DNA of 6,742 bases from Streptosporangiaceae bacterium. Its GTDB lineage: Bacteria; Actinomycetota; Actinomycetes; Streptosporangiales; Streptosporangiaceae. Made by a program: the position numbers and the translations under genes. This document shows, one piece after another, positions 1 through 6,742 of the stretch (positions are counted from its first letter, which is position 1; each line of letters begins with the position of its first letter). The notes beneath the pieces are model-generated. The model made no database searches. It was given only the letters and a program-made list of their open reading frames with translations, and had not been told where the DNA came from. The stretch lies in the NCBI GenBank assembly GCA_030045215.1, contig JASIBJ010000134.1:1-6742 (forward strand). The letters run 5' to 3'.

Positions 1-207
1 TCCGAAGAAACAGCTGCTGCAGCTATCGACATTATCTAGCAGGTCGCCGGGGCCGAGCCGCCACAAGAGTCCGGAACGCAGCCCATTCGGGAGCTTCCGA
101 CCGTCTGTGTAACGATCGTGGCGGTCATGGAGTTGGGATTCGTCCGTCGAAGTAGATCGTGAATGCAACCACTATCCAGCCCGACTATTTCGGGGGCAGG
201 TAGCTAG
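1..207. other. Flank with no supported gene
   Basis: No convincing gene is seen here. Plus frame 1 is open from the window edge to a TAG at 37-39 (12 codons) with poor G/C at third positions. Plus frame 2 is open to a TAA at 110-112 with better third-position G/C but low-complexity Ser/Pro/Arg composition. Either could be the tail of a gene starting left of the window, and neither is long enough to judge. The stretch is the 3' flank of the minus-strand propeller gene. I found no strong hairpin with a T-run that would end that transcript. Confidence 0.4.
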
Positions 208-1380
208 CTAGAAAGCCGGGCCGTGGACCTGCCGCCAGGTCCTGCCGTTCCAGTACACGATCAAAGGTTCGAAGAATCCAGTGTTTCCGACCGCCCAGAT
301 GCTGCGGGGAGTCGTGGCGGCCATCGCGGTCAGTGTCCAGCCGCCAGGGGCACTGATTCCCACGTGCGCGATCTTCCAAGTGGTCCCGTTCCAGCGCTCG
401 AAATAGGATTGGGCGCACATGCTGCCGTCGGTTCCGACCGCCCAGGCCTCGCGGGCGGAGGTCACGGCCACTCCGGACAGGAAGTTGACATCGTCGGCGC
501 AGTACAGGGGCGGGCTGGGACTGGGCACCCGCCGCCAGGCCGTGCCGTTCCAGTGCTCAACCAGCGTGCCGACCAGCGGGCCGTCGAAGCGGGCCGTGCC
601 GACTGCCCAGACGTCACGGGCAGAGGCAACTGTCAGGGAGAACAGGGCGGACGAGGCCGGGCCCGGCGCCTGAACCTGCCGCCAGGCCCTGCCGTTCCAG
701 TGTTCGATCAAGATGCCGGTCTTCCCGCCCGCGCCGACAGCCCAAACGTCCCGGGCGGTGGCACCGGCCACGGCCCATAGAGTGACGCCGCCTGGCCCAG
801 GGCTGGGGCTGGGCACGCGCCGCCAGGTGCGGCCGTTCCAATGCACGATCAGCGTTGTGTTAAAAGGGTTGCCGTTGCCGTCGCCGTTATCGCCGACCGC
901 CCAGACGTCGCAGGCGGATACCGCCGCGACGCCGAAAAGGTTTCCCTCCGTGCGGCCCAGGCCGGGCATCCGCCGCCAGGCCACGCCGTTCCAGTGCAGG
1001 ATGAGTGGCTTATTCGCAGCGCTGGTCCCGACCGCCCACACATCCCGGGCTGATGTGGCGGCGATGCCGTAGAGGAAATCGTAAGCGTGCACCGCGCGGT
1101 CTAGGCTGTGCAACCGCCAATCCCGGCCGTTCCAGCGCGCGACCCGCGGGTACTGGCAGTCGTAGCCGGCGCAGCCGACCGCCCAGACGTCCGCCGGCGA
1201 GACAGCGGTCACAGCCGTATATTCGCCGTTGGCCTCAGCCGGCGACGCCCGGACCTCGGCCCAGACTCGGGCCGTCCCGGCCACGGCCGACCCGGCAGGA
1301 AAGCCAACCGCCGCGGCGACCGCCGTTACTGCCGTCGCCAGGACACCGGCGATCCTAGTGCGATTGTTCGGAGCGTGCAC
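208..1380 (-). CDS. Secreted seven-repeat WAVG beta-propeller-like protein
   Basis: This is a 390-residue protein with an N-terminal export signal: Arg at 7 and 9, a hydrophobic Ala/Val stretch at about 10-27, and a signal peptidase I site after SAVA (residue 34). The rest is seven repeats of 45-55 residues, each with a WAVG core (66, 115, 160, 213, 258, 313, 362; the sixth is preceded by EA, the seventh by SI, most others by DV) followed by a WNGxxW motif (83, 130, 181, 228, 277, 330, 377). Seven such units fit a closed seven-bladed beta-propeller, as in Kelch-like folds; this is inferred from repeat number and spacing. Proline-rich PSPSP linkers follow repeats 3 and 5. There is no catalytic domain or membrane anchor, so the role is unknown; extracellular binding is the simplest guess. 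The GTG start is set by GAGGAG at 1386-1391, five bases upstream. Cysteine pairs 70/75 and 294/322 could form disulfides after export. Confidence 0.9.
   Translation of the reverse strand: MHAPNNRTRIAGVLATAVTAVAAAVGFPAGSAVAGTARVWAEVRASPAEANGEYTAVTAVSPADVWAVGCAGYDCQYPRVARWNGRDWRLHSLDRAVHAYDFLYGIAATSARDVWAVGTSAANKPLILHWNGVAWRRMPGLGRTEGNLFGVAAVSACDVWAVGDNGDGNGNPFNTTLIVHWNGRTWRRVPSPSPGPGGVTLWAVAGATARDVWAVGAGGKTGILIEHWNGRAWRQVQAPGPASSALFSLTVASARDVWAVGTARFDGPLVGTLVEHWNGTAWRRVPSPSPPLYCADDVNFLSGVAVTSAREAWAVGTDGSMCAQSYFERWNGTTWKIAHVGISAPGGWTLTAMAATTPRSIWAVGNTGFFEPLIVYWNGRTWRQVHGPAF
229..1145 (-). repeat. Seven degenerate DNA copies of the propeller blade motif
   Basis: Read on the plus strand, a block resembling CCGCCAGG-N5-6-CCGTTCCA recurs near 229, 372, 529, 676, 820, 970 and 1112. 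It encodes the WNG..W part of each blade. A second block around GACCGCCCAGAC or a variant encodes the WAVG part. Copies are 45-55 codons apart and vary in the linkers, so this is protein-driven repetition by old tandem duplication. It is not a CRISPR or a satellite repeat. Confidence 0.8.
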
Positions 1381-1385
1381 GGGTG

Positions 1386-1391
1386 CTCCTC
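1386..1391 (-). promoter_or_regulatory. Ribosome binding site of the propeller gene
   Basis: GAGGAG on the minus strand lies five bases before the GTG at 1380-1378. This supports GTG as the true start and places the signal peptide at the very N-terminus. Confidence 0.75.
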
Positions 1392-1480
1392 GTTGCCGGC
1401 GACCGTCCAGAGGCTAACAGCAAATGCCGCACGGCTGTGGCCTCGCGCGCGACGATTGAAAGGGGAATGCATGCGTCAAG

Positions 1481-1771
1481 GTGCCTGGGCGACGCTGGCT
1501 AGCGGCCTTAACAGGACCCCTCGGCGTCACGGTTGCGGTCCATGGCTCTGCCCTGCTGCTCGGGCAACTCGCGGGCTGGACCGCGGCCAGGAAGCCCACG
1601 CAGCCACCCGATATTGCCATCAGTGATGCCCTCGCACTGCGGCTAATTATGTCTTCCAAGACTGCTCGGGCCGGCTTCCTGGTGGCCTGTGCTCGACGAC
1701 CCGGATTCGGGTGCCATCAATGCGTGCAAGGAATGGGACGACCTCTTCCAGCAGGCGCGCGACTGGGCTGA
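1481..1771 (+). other. Possible frame-shifted 5' part of the following gene
   Basis: This frame is open from GTG 1481 and has moderately high third-position G/C. Its first ~40 residues include a hydrophobic stretch (about 5-35, containing GVTVAVHGSALLLGQLAGW) that could be a membrane segment or signal anchor. A GAAAGGGGA element at 1458-1466 lies 14 bases before the GTG, too far for a good site; it also sits close to an ATG at 1471 in another frame, which ends at 1626. The frame loses gene-like character at about 1685-1700, where the next gene becomes open one frame over. A single-base shift there would join the two. I do not recognise the family, and it may instead be chance coding potential. 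Confidence 0.3.
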
Positions 1772-2426
1772 GCAAGTCGTGTATGTCGACGAGCATTCGG
1801 ACTACTGGGAGAGCCTGAGGGCAGTGCCCGGCGTGCTAGCTGGGCCCGCCGAGCCAGGCGAGGCTGCGCTTACAGCCGATGACCGCTCTGAGATCGCACG
1901 CCGGACCGGCGAGATCAAGTCTCAAGCTCGCGAGAACCCGGAGCTGACGGCCGAGCAGATCAGAGGCATCCAGCAGAAACTGGATGACCTGGTCGGGGCA
2001 AGCGGGCGGGTCGGCAAGAAGAACTGGCTAATGGTGCTCTACGGCGCCGCGTTCGGGATGATCGCCAACGACCTGGCGCCACCGCACGTTGTGCGGGGCA
2101 TCATCACGACGGTGATCTCTGGCCTGAGACACATTTTCGGGGTGGGCGGCGCACACCTGCTCTGCTGCCGCAGGCATAAGCGCTGCGGTCTTTCGGTAAG
2201 CAAATGTGACTCGCGACGATCCTCGGTGTCTGTTTCTGGCGGGGCGCCGCCCGCAGGTTGCGGTCAATCGTTGAGGTCGACGATCCGTACGAGTTCGACG
2301 CGCGAATTGATGGCGAGCTTGGTGAACACGTTCTTGAGGTGTCCGCTGACGGTGTGGGGTGAGATGAAGAGCCGGGCGGCCACGTCGCGGTTGGTGAGCC
2401 CTTCTGCCACGAGTTCGCCCGGCTGA
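1689..2426 (+). CDS. Hypothetical protein, helical, probably disrupted at both ends
   Basis: The first ~150 residues have strong third-position G/C bias and look genuinely coded. Residues 1-45 are acidic and rich in Trp/Tyr. Residues about 60-106 form two charged helices (around LTADDRSEIARR and LTAEQIRGIQQKLDDL). A KKNW at 110-113 then leads into a hydrophobic helix pair at about 113-150 ending GLRHIFG. From memory, this helix-helix-KxW-hydrophobic-GLxHLFG pattern ends many uncharacterised bacterial proteins; I cannot name the domain and give no function. The GTG start has no ribosome binding site. Residues from about 155 to the stop have Ser/Arg-rich composition and run antisense to a real LuxR HTH segment, so they look like read-through. 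A TAA at 2177-2179, one frame over, would give an end right after the conserved part. I regard the gene as a fragment or frame-shifted copy, not as intact. Confidence 0.5.
   Translation: MLDDPDSGAINACKEWDDLFQQARDWAEQVVYVDEHSDYWESLRAVPGVLAGPAEPGEAALTADDRSEIARRTGEIKSQARENPELTAEQIRGIQQKLDDLVGASGRVGKKNWLMVLYGAAFGMIANDLAPPHVVRGIITTVISGLRHIFGVGGAHLLCCRRHKRCGLSVSKCDSRRSSVSVSGGAPPAGCGQSLRSTIRTSSTRELMASLVNTFLRCPLTVWGEMKSRAATSRLVSPSATSSPG
2264..2425 (-). pseudogene. LuxR-type HTH domain fragment
   Basis: The minus strand encodes about 50 residues of a LuxR/GerE DNA-binding domain: ELVAEGLTNRDVAARLF, then ISPHTVSGHLKNVFTKL, then a terminal helix and TGA at 2266-2264. Helices 2 to 4, including the recognition helix (SPHTVSGHLKNVF), are intact and G/C-rich at third positions. 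The usual first helix with its LTxRE motif is absent: the frame upstream reads VGTAAGGQPG. No receiver, ATPase or sensor domain precedes it. The frame stays open to a TTG at 2605-2603 (113 residues) with no clear ribosome binding site, and those residues resemble nothing I know. One base over, the sequence gives RRW where REW or RER is usual, so an indel near 2415 is possible. The 3' end of a regulator gene after a deletion is the likeliest reading; a short DNA-binding-only protein is less likely. Confidence 0.6.
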
Positions 2427-2610
2427 CCACCGGCGGCAGTTCCGACCAAAGGAGAAGAGGTACCGGCATGGCATCCGAACACGTACTCCTGCGGTCCCAG
2501 CTGCACGTTCATGACCGGGCCTGACCAGATCTGCCGAGGCGAGTCCCCCGACCGCTCCGCTTTCGTTAACGACTGGAACTGGAAGACTCGGTGAACTAAC
2601 CACAATCCAG

Positions 2611-2647
2611 GTTACGGGCAGAGGCTGACCTAGCTCCTGCCCGTAAC
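2611..2647. repeat. Perfect 11-bp inverted repeat, 15-base spacer
   Basis: GTTACGGGCAG at 2611-2621 is mirrored exactly by CTGCCCGTAAC at 2637-2647. The arms could form a stable hairpin. No T-run follows on the plus strand, and on the minus strand the repeat lies just ahead of the open frame carrying the LuxR fragment. It may be an operator with two half-sites about 26 bp apart, a terminator left from a lost gene, or an end of a decayed element. The sequence does not decide between these. Confidence 0.6.
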
Positions 2648-2959
2648 AGTGTGCCCTCGTATCGGCCCATCCACGACCTCAATAATCCTTCACATCGAAA
2701 GAGGTCAGGGCTACCATTTGCCGGCGACCGGACCACGACCGCAGCCTGGAGTTGAGCAAGCGGGCGCGAGGCCTCCGCCGGTCGCCCCGCCAGGTGGCTC
2801 GGCGGTGAGCTGAGTGTCATCCCGCCAAACCGCGCGTGATCGTCGCGCCAAGCTCGGTTGCTCGAGGCTGAGATACAGCGGTTTTCGCGTGCCGGGGCAG
2901 TAGCAGGGTGACCTCGCGTGGCTGCCTTGCTTATGATCGATGCGTCGATGCCGTCGGTC

Positions 2960-2965
2960 AGGGGG
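2960..2965 (+). promoter_or_regulatory. Ribosome binding site deciding the aminotransferase start
   Basis: AGGGGG lies four bases before a TTG at 2970-2972. The upstream in-frame ATG at 2940 has no such site and would add ten residues (MRRCRRSGGR) unlike the usual N-terminus of the family. I therefore prefer the TTG, though the spacing is short. Confidence 0.5.
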
Positions 2966-2969
2966 TCGT

Positions 2970-4376
2970 TTGATTAGTGACTGGCGCTATCCGGCGGCGG
3001 GCGGAACGCAGGACGTGTTTTTCGATCGTGCGACAGCGCGGTACCTGCCGACGATCGTCGCGGGGGAGGGCATCTACCTGATTGACGATCGCGGCAGGCG
3101 CTTGCTGGATGTCTGCTCGGGTCCGTTCGTAACCTCCCTTGGCCAGGGCAACGAGCGCGTGCTCCAGGCCATGCTGGAACAGGGAAGAAGGCTGACCTAT
3201 ACGTATTCTCGGACGACCAGGCATCACGCCAACGCGGCGCTCACCGAGCGGCTCGCTTCGCTGGCCGGCGCCGGGTTCGAGCGAGCGCACCTGACCTCCG
3301 GTGGCTCGGAGGCCGTGGAGATGGCGCTGAAGTTCCTGCGCGCTCATGCGGTCGCGTCCGGGCAGGCTCAGCGCCACCGGGTGATCTCGCTGATGCCCGG
3401 CTACCACGGCGCCACGCTCCAGACTCTCGGCCTCAACGGCGACGTCAGCGCGCCGGGGCTGTGGGGTTCCATGGCCGTGTACTCGGAGAAGATTCCCGCA
3501 CCGCTCACGTTCCGGGCTGCCAGCCCGGAGTCGGCCGCCGCGGCGAGCCTGGCCGCGCTTGAGGAGACAATCGAACGGATCGGCCCAGGCCAGGTTCTCG
3601 CGTTCGTGATGGAACCGATCGGCGGCCAGGCCTCCGGTGTCAACGTCCCGCACCCATCGTTCACCCGCGGAGCGCGCGCCGTCTGTGATCGGCACGGCAT
3701 CCGCCTGGTGTTCGACGAGAGCGTATGCGCCTTCCGGACGGGGCGCTTCCTCGCGGCCCAGCTCCTCCCCGACGCTCTGCCCGACGTTGTCGTGCTCGCC
3801 AAGGGCCTGGCCGCCGGGTACGCGGCGCTCGGCGCGGCGCTGATGCCCGCCCGCCTGGTCGAGGAACTCGCCGCAACGACCGGGTTCAACGTTTCCCACT
3901 CCTACGACGCGAATCCGATTGCCTGCGCAGCCGGTGCCGCGGTTCTCGACGAGATCGTCGAACGCGATCTGATGGGCTGCGCCGAGCGGGCCGGCCAGCG
4001 CCTGCGAGCCGGACTTGAGGCGATCGCGCAACGCTCGCCGCTGATCGGCGACGTCCGCGGCCGGGGATTGCTGCTCGCGTTGGAGCTCGTCGCCGACAAG
4101 GACACCCTCGCGCGATTCCCCGCCGACATTGACCCTGGTTCGGTTGTTCTCCGCCACGGCCTCGACCACGGACTCCTTCTTTACTCCCGACGCCAGAACA
4201 GCGGGCGTTTCGGTGACTGGCTATTGATCGCCCCGCCACTGGTGATCAACCCCGAAGCGTGCGACGACCTCCTCAGCGCGCTCGAATCGGCTCTCGCCGC
4301 CGCAGCCGAGGAACTCCTTCCGCACGACGCAGCGATCCCGGGTAGCCGGCCAGGGGCAGGTGTCTATCCCGCCTGA
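2970..4376 (+). CDS. Class III PLP-dependent aminotransferase
   Basis: This is a 468-residue fold-type I enzyme that moves an amino group between an amine or amino acid and a keto acid through pyridoxal phosphate in the cytoplasm. Numbered from TTG 2970, it has the full set of motifs: GGSEA (111-115) and PGYHG (143-147) for cofactor phosphate and ring stacking, FVMEPIGGQ before the ring-binding Asp249 (FDES), the Schiff-base Lys278 in LAKGLAAGY, the phosphate-side SHSYDANPIACAAG, and GDVRGRGLLLALEL. The end GDWLLIAPPLVI is typical. Length is normal for the class and the gene looks intact. The segment after Asp249 reads DESVCAFRTG, where related enzymes more often have DEVMTGFRTG. Substrate cannot be read from sequence; omega-amino acid, diamine or polyamine transaminases are all possible. 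An alternative start is ATG 2940 (478 residues). No neighbouring pathway genes suggest a route. Confidence 0.92.
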   Translation: MISDWRYPAAGGTQDVFFDRATARYLPTIVAGEGIYLIDDRGRRLLDVCSGPFVTSLGQGNERVLQAMLEQGRRLTYTYSRTTRHHANAALTERLASLAGAGFERAHLTSGGSEAVEMALKFLRAHAVASGQAQRHRVISLMPGYHGATLQTLGLNGDVSAPGLWGSMAVYSEKIPAPLTFRAASPESAAAASLAALEETIERIGPGQVLAFVMEPIGGQASGVNVPHPSFTRGARAVCDRHGIRLVFDESVCAFRTGRFLAAQLLPDALPDVVVLAKGLAAGYAALGAALMPARLVEELAATTGFNVSHSYDANPIACAAGAAVLDEIVERDLMGCAERAGQRLRAGLEAIAQRSPLIGDVRGRGLLLALELVADKDTLARFPADIDPGSVVLRHGLDHGLLLYSRRQNSGRFGDWLLIAPPLVINPEACDDLLSALESALAAAAEELLPHDAAIPGSRPGAGVYPA

Positions 4377-4386
4377 TCTGTGTGCT

Positions 4387-4430
4387 TGCCGTGGCAGCGG
4401 CGAAGGGCGCCGTGCGGCACTAAAGGTTTT
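4387..4430 (+). terminator. Possible terminator after the aminotransferase gene
   Basis: TGCCG (4387-4391) and CGGCA (4415-4419) pair around an inner GGCG/CGCC stem (4399-4402 with 4408-4411), giving an imperfect G/C-rich hairpin. TTTT follows at 4427-4430. It starts about ten bases after the aminotransferase stop. The bulges and the seven-base gap before the T-run make it weak. Confidence 0.3.
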
Positions 4431-4435
4431 GCGCC

Positions 4436-4447
4436 AGTCGCGCGACT
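4436..4447. repeat. 12-bp palindrome upstream of the sigma operon
   Basis: AGTCGCGCGACT is a perfect palindrome, followed by the A/T-rich AAATAGT, about 70 bases before the ECF sigma start. Its position suits an operator or part of a promoter region for the two sigma genes. A palindrome of this length can arise by chance in such G/C-rich DNA. Confidence 0.35.
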
Positions 4448-4505
4448 AAATAGTCATGATGAGCTCACTGAACTCCAGGCCGAGCCTGCCCGGACGGAGG
4501 CTGGC

Positions 4506-4510
4506 GGAGG
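4506..4510 (+). promoter_or_regulatory. Ribosome binding site of the ECF sigma gene
   Basis: GGAGG lies six bases before ATG 4517 and fixes the start of the ECF-like sigma factor. Confidence 0.75.
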
Positions 4511-4516
4511 TGTGGC

Positions 4517-5091
4517 ATGGGCGGTAGCGGCGAGGCGCGGCTCCCGCAGCGTCATGTCTCCGAGCTGGGCTCGTTCTTCGCGGCTCATGACCGGTGGCTG
4601 TTCGGACACGCGTTCCTGCGCACTCGCGGCGATCGCGAACTGGCTGCAGACCTGGTCCAGGACACCTTCGAGGCGGCGGCGAGGGCATGGACGATGTTGC
4701 GCGGACGTACGAGATGCCGGCAGCGTGCCTGGCTGCTGAGCACCTTGGCGAACAAGGACGTCAGCGACTTCCGGCGCAAAGAGGCCTTCCGCCGCAGGCA
4801 GCCCGACATCCAGGCCCGATATCAAGGCATCGCGGCTGACACCGCCGCTCAGGCACTTAACGCGATAGCGCTTGACCATGCGCGGCAGATCATCGAGGAA
4901 ATGCCGCCAAGGCAGAAGAAAGTCGCCCTGATGCGGTGGCAGGACCGGATGAAGGTCGCAGAAATCGCCGCCGAGCTCGGAATTACCGAAGCAACTGTCC
5001 ATGCTCACCTGCACCGCGCACGGGGGAAACTGGTCGCCGGGCTAGAGCGGTACTACCCGTTCGGGACCGATAACGGAGAGGGACCGCGGAC

Positions 5092-5095
<4 letters not shown>
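4517..5095 (+). CDS. ECF-type RNA polymerase sigma factor
   Basis: This 192-residue protein has only sigma regions 2 and 4, as in the extracytoplasmic function (ECF) group. It would bind core RNA polymerase and direct it to a small promoter set. Region 2 spans about 19-88: the core-binding helix includes [21 protein letters not shown] and the -10 part includes [18 protein letters not shown]. Region 4 spans about 120-173: [17 protein letters not shown] then the helix-turn-helix [26 protein letters not shown] written here in two parts: [15 protein letters not shown] and [11 protein letters not shown]. Length is normal and there is no extra C-terminal domain. The start is fixed by GGAGG. The stop TGA overlaps the next gene's ATG (ATGA at 5092-5095), so the two are probably co-translated. 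No anti-sigma gene lies next to it, which is unusual for the group. Cys67 is the only cysteine. The target promoter and signal are unknown. Confidence 0.88.
5075..5082 (+). promoter_or_regulatory. Internal ribosome binding site for the second sigma gene
   Basis: GGAGAGGG lies inside the 3' end of the ECF gene, nine bases before ATG 5092. With the ATGA overlap it allows both re-initiation by ribosomes finishing the ECF gene and fresh initiation. Confidence 0.65.
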
Positions 5096-6270
<1,175 letters not shown>

Positions 6271-6742
6271 CCGTCCCTGCCGCGCAGCAAGCCCTGGACG
6301 CGGCATCGACAGTCCAACCGTGCGCAGATCAGCCATTCCGGCGCGCAGCGAGTTATCGGCTCGCCACGAAGCGGGAACCGGGGATGCCTGTCCAGGACGC
6401 GCCGCCGTCGGTGGTGCGGACGATCGAGGCACACGGCGGGGCCGCGCACGGGGCGGTGCCGAGGACCCAGCCATCGGCGGCCGACACGAAGGTTATGGAG
6501 ACCGGCTTGAAGCCTGGCGGCACCGGGCCGCCGGCCGGGCGGCCGCAGAAGCCGCCGAGCGCTGACCGCCGCAGACTAAGCGACTCGGCGCGCGGTCAGA
6601 GACAGCCTTGCGCACCGTTGCAATACCGAGCACGGCCGTCGGCGACGCTGATAATCGGGCGGGCAGGCCTTGCGCCGGGATCGTGTCTGGTGCGTCGCCG
6701 CGGCAAGGATGCCTCGATTCCCCGAGAGAAGGAGCAGATAGA
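6271..6742. other. Downstream stretch without a supported gene
   Basis: No frame encodes a recognisable protein. Plus frame 3 is open from ATG 6384 to the window edge (119 codons). It has high third-position G/C up to about 6565 and Pro/Ala/Gly-rich composition, then loses that bias, and it has no clear ribosome binding site. Another frame (6239-6565) begins inside the sigma gene and is Arg/Ala/Gly-rich. Both may be by-products of G/C-rich DNA or remains of a decayed gene. A GATAAT at 6650-6655 is a weak -10 candidate for the next gene, with no good -35 partner. Confidence 0.4.
6726..6732 (+). promoter_or_regulatory. Ribosome binding site of a gene starting past the window edge
   Basis: GAAGGAG near the right edge matches the anti-Shine-Dalgarno well and has only ten bases after it, with no start codon inside the window. 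A plus-strand gene probably begins at or just beyond base 6742. Confidence 0.4.

Larger units (their letters stand above)
2606..2969. other. Intergenic stretch without a supported gene
   Basis: No frame on either strand shows gene-like composition here. One minus-strand frame (2596-2820, 74 codons) is open but has low-complexity Ser/Arg/Ala content. The stretch holds a perfect inverted repeat at 2611-2647 and, at its right end, the ribosome binding site of the aminotransferase gene. I could not identify a convincing -35/-10 pair. Confidence 0.5.

Noticed and set aside
1..39. End of a plus-strand gene (12 codons then TAG)
   Set aside because: Too short, with low G/C at third positions unlike the other genes; another frame is open equally well.
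58..126. Short inverted matches (CCGCCAC/GTGGCGG and GACCG/CGGTC) as a terminator for the propeller gene
   Set aside because: The arms are 5-7 bases with long loops and no T-run on the minus strand.
201..210. TAGCTAGCTA palindrome at the propeller gene stop
   Set aside because: It is a simple four-base repeat overlapping the stop codon; chance is sufficient.
229..1145. CRISPR-like array
   Set aside because: The repeats are degenerate, about 150 bases apart and encode protein blades in frame.
223..1626. Several long plus-strand open frames opposite the propeller gene
   Set aside because: They are antisense to a clearly coded, signal-peptide-bearing repeat protein; their repeats mirror its DNA repeats and their composition is Pro/Arg/Ala-rich.
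2596..2820. A 74-codon minus-strand open frame
   Set aside because: Low-complexity composition, no ribosome binding site and no recognisable motif.
2958..4169. A 403-codon minus-strand open frame opposite the aminotransferase
   Set aside because: The plus strand carries every class III aminotransferase motif; the antisense frame is a G/C-bias by-product with no recognisable domain.

Overview
The window is high-GC DNA with strong G/C bias at third codon positions, GTG and TTG starts and short purine-rich ribosome binding sites. Its principal-type sigma factor closely follows the actinobacterial SigA/HrdB pattern in regions 2 to 4. I infer an Actinomycetota chromosome; the genus cannot be fixed from this window.

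Layout. Bases 1-207 hold nothing I can support. Bases 208-1380 (minus) encode a secreted protein made of seven WAVG...WNG..W repeats, probably a seven-bladed beta-propeller. Bases 1481-2426 are a disturbed region. It contains a plus-strand gene of unknown function whose reading frame seems to break at both ends, and on the opposite strand the last ~50 residues of a LuxR-type helix-turn-helix domain without the rest of its protein. Bases 2606-2969 are non-coding and carry a perfect 11-bp inverted repeat. Bases 2970-4376 encode an intact class III PLP-dependent aminotransferase.

After a 140-bp gap come two sigma-70 family genes that overlap by ATGA: a small ECF-like factor (4517-5095) and a principal-type factor (5092-6270). 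The second keeps the -10 recognition residues. It has unusual residues where the E. coli family member contacts the extended -10 and -35 elements, an unusual N-terminal region, and no usual C-terminal tail. The last ~470 bases have no convincing gene, but end in a ribosome binding site for a gene starting just outside the window.

How the parts relate. The two sigma genes are very probably co-transcribed and translationally coupled, and no anti-sigma gene is visible between or immediately after them. This pair is the most unusual part of the window: an ECF-like factor made together with a diverged principal-like factor could form a regulatory switch (inference). The aminotransferase has its own upstream region and a possible terminator after it, so a link to the sigma genes is not shown. 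The propeller gene and the broken genes look like unrelated neighbours.
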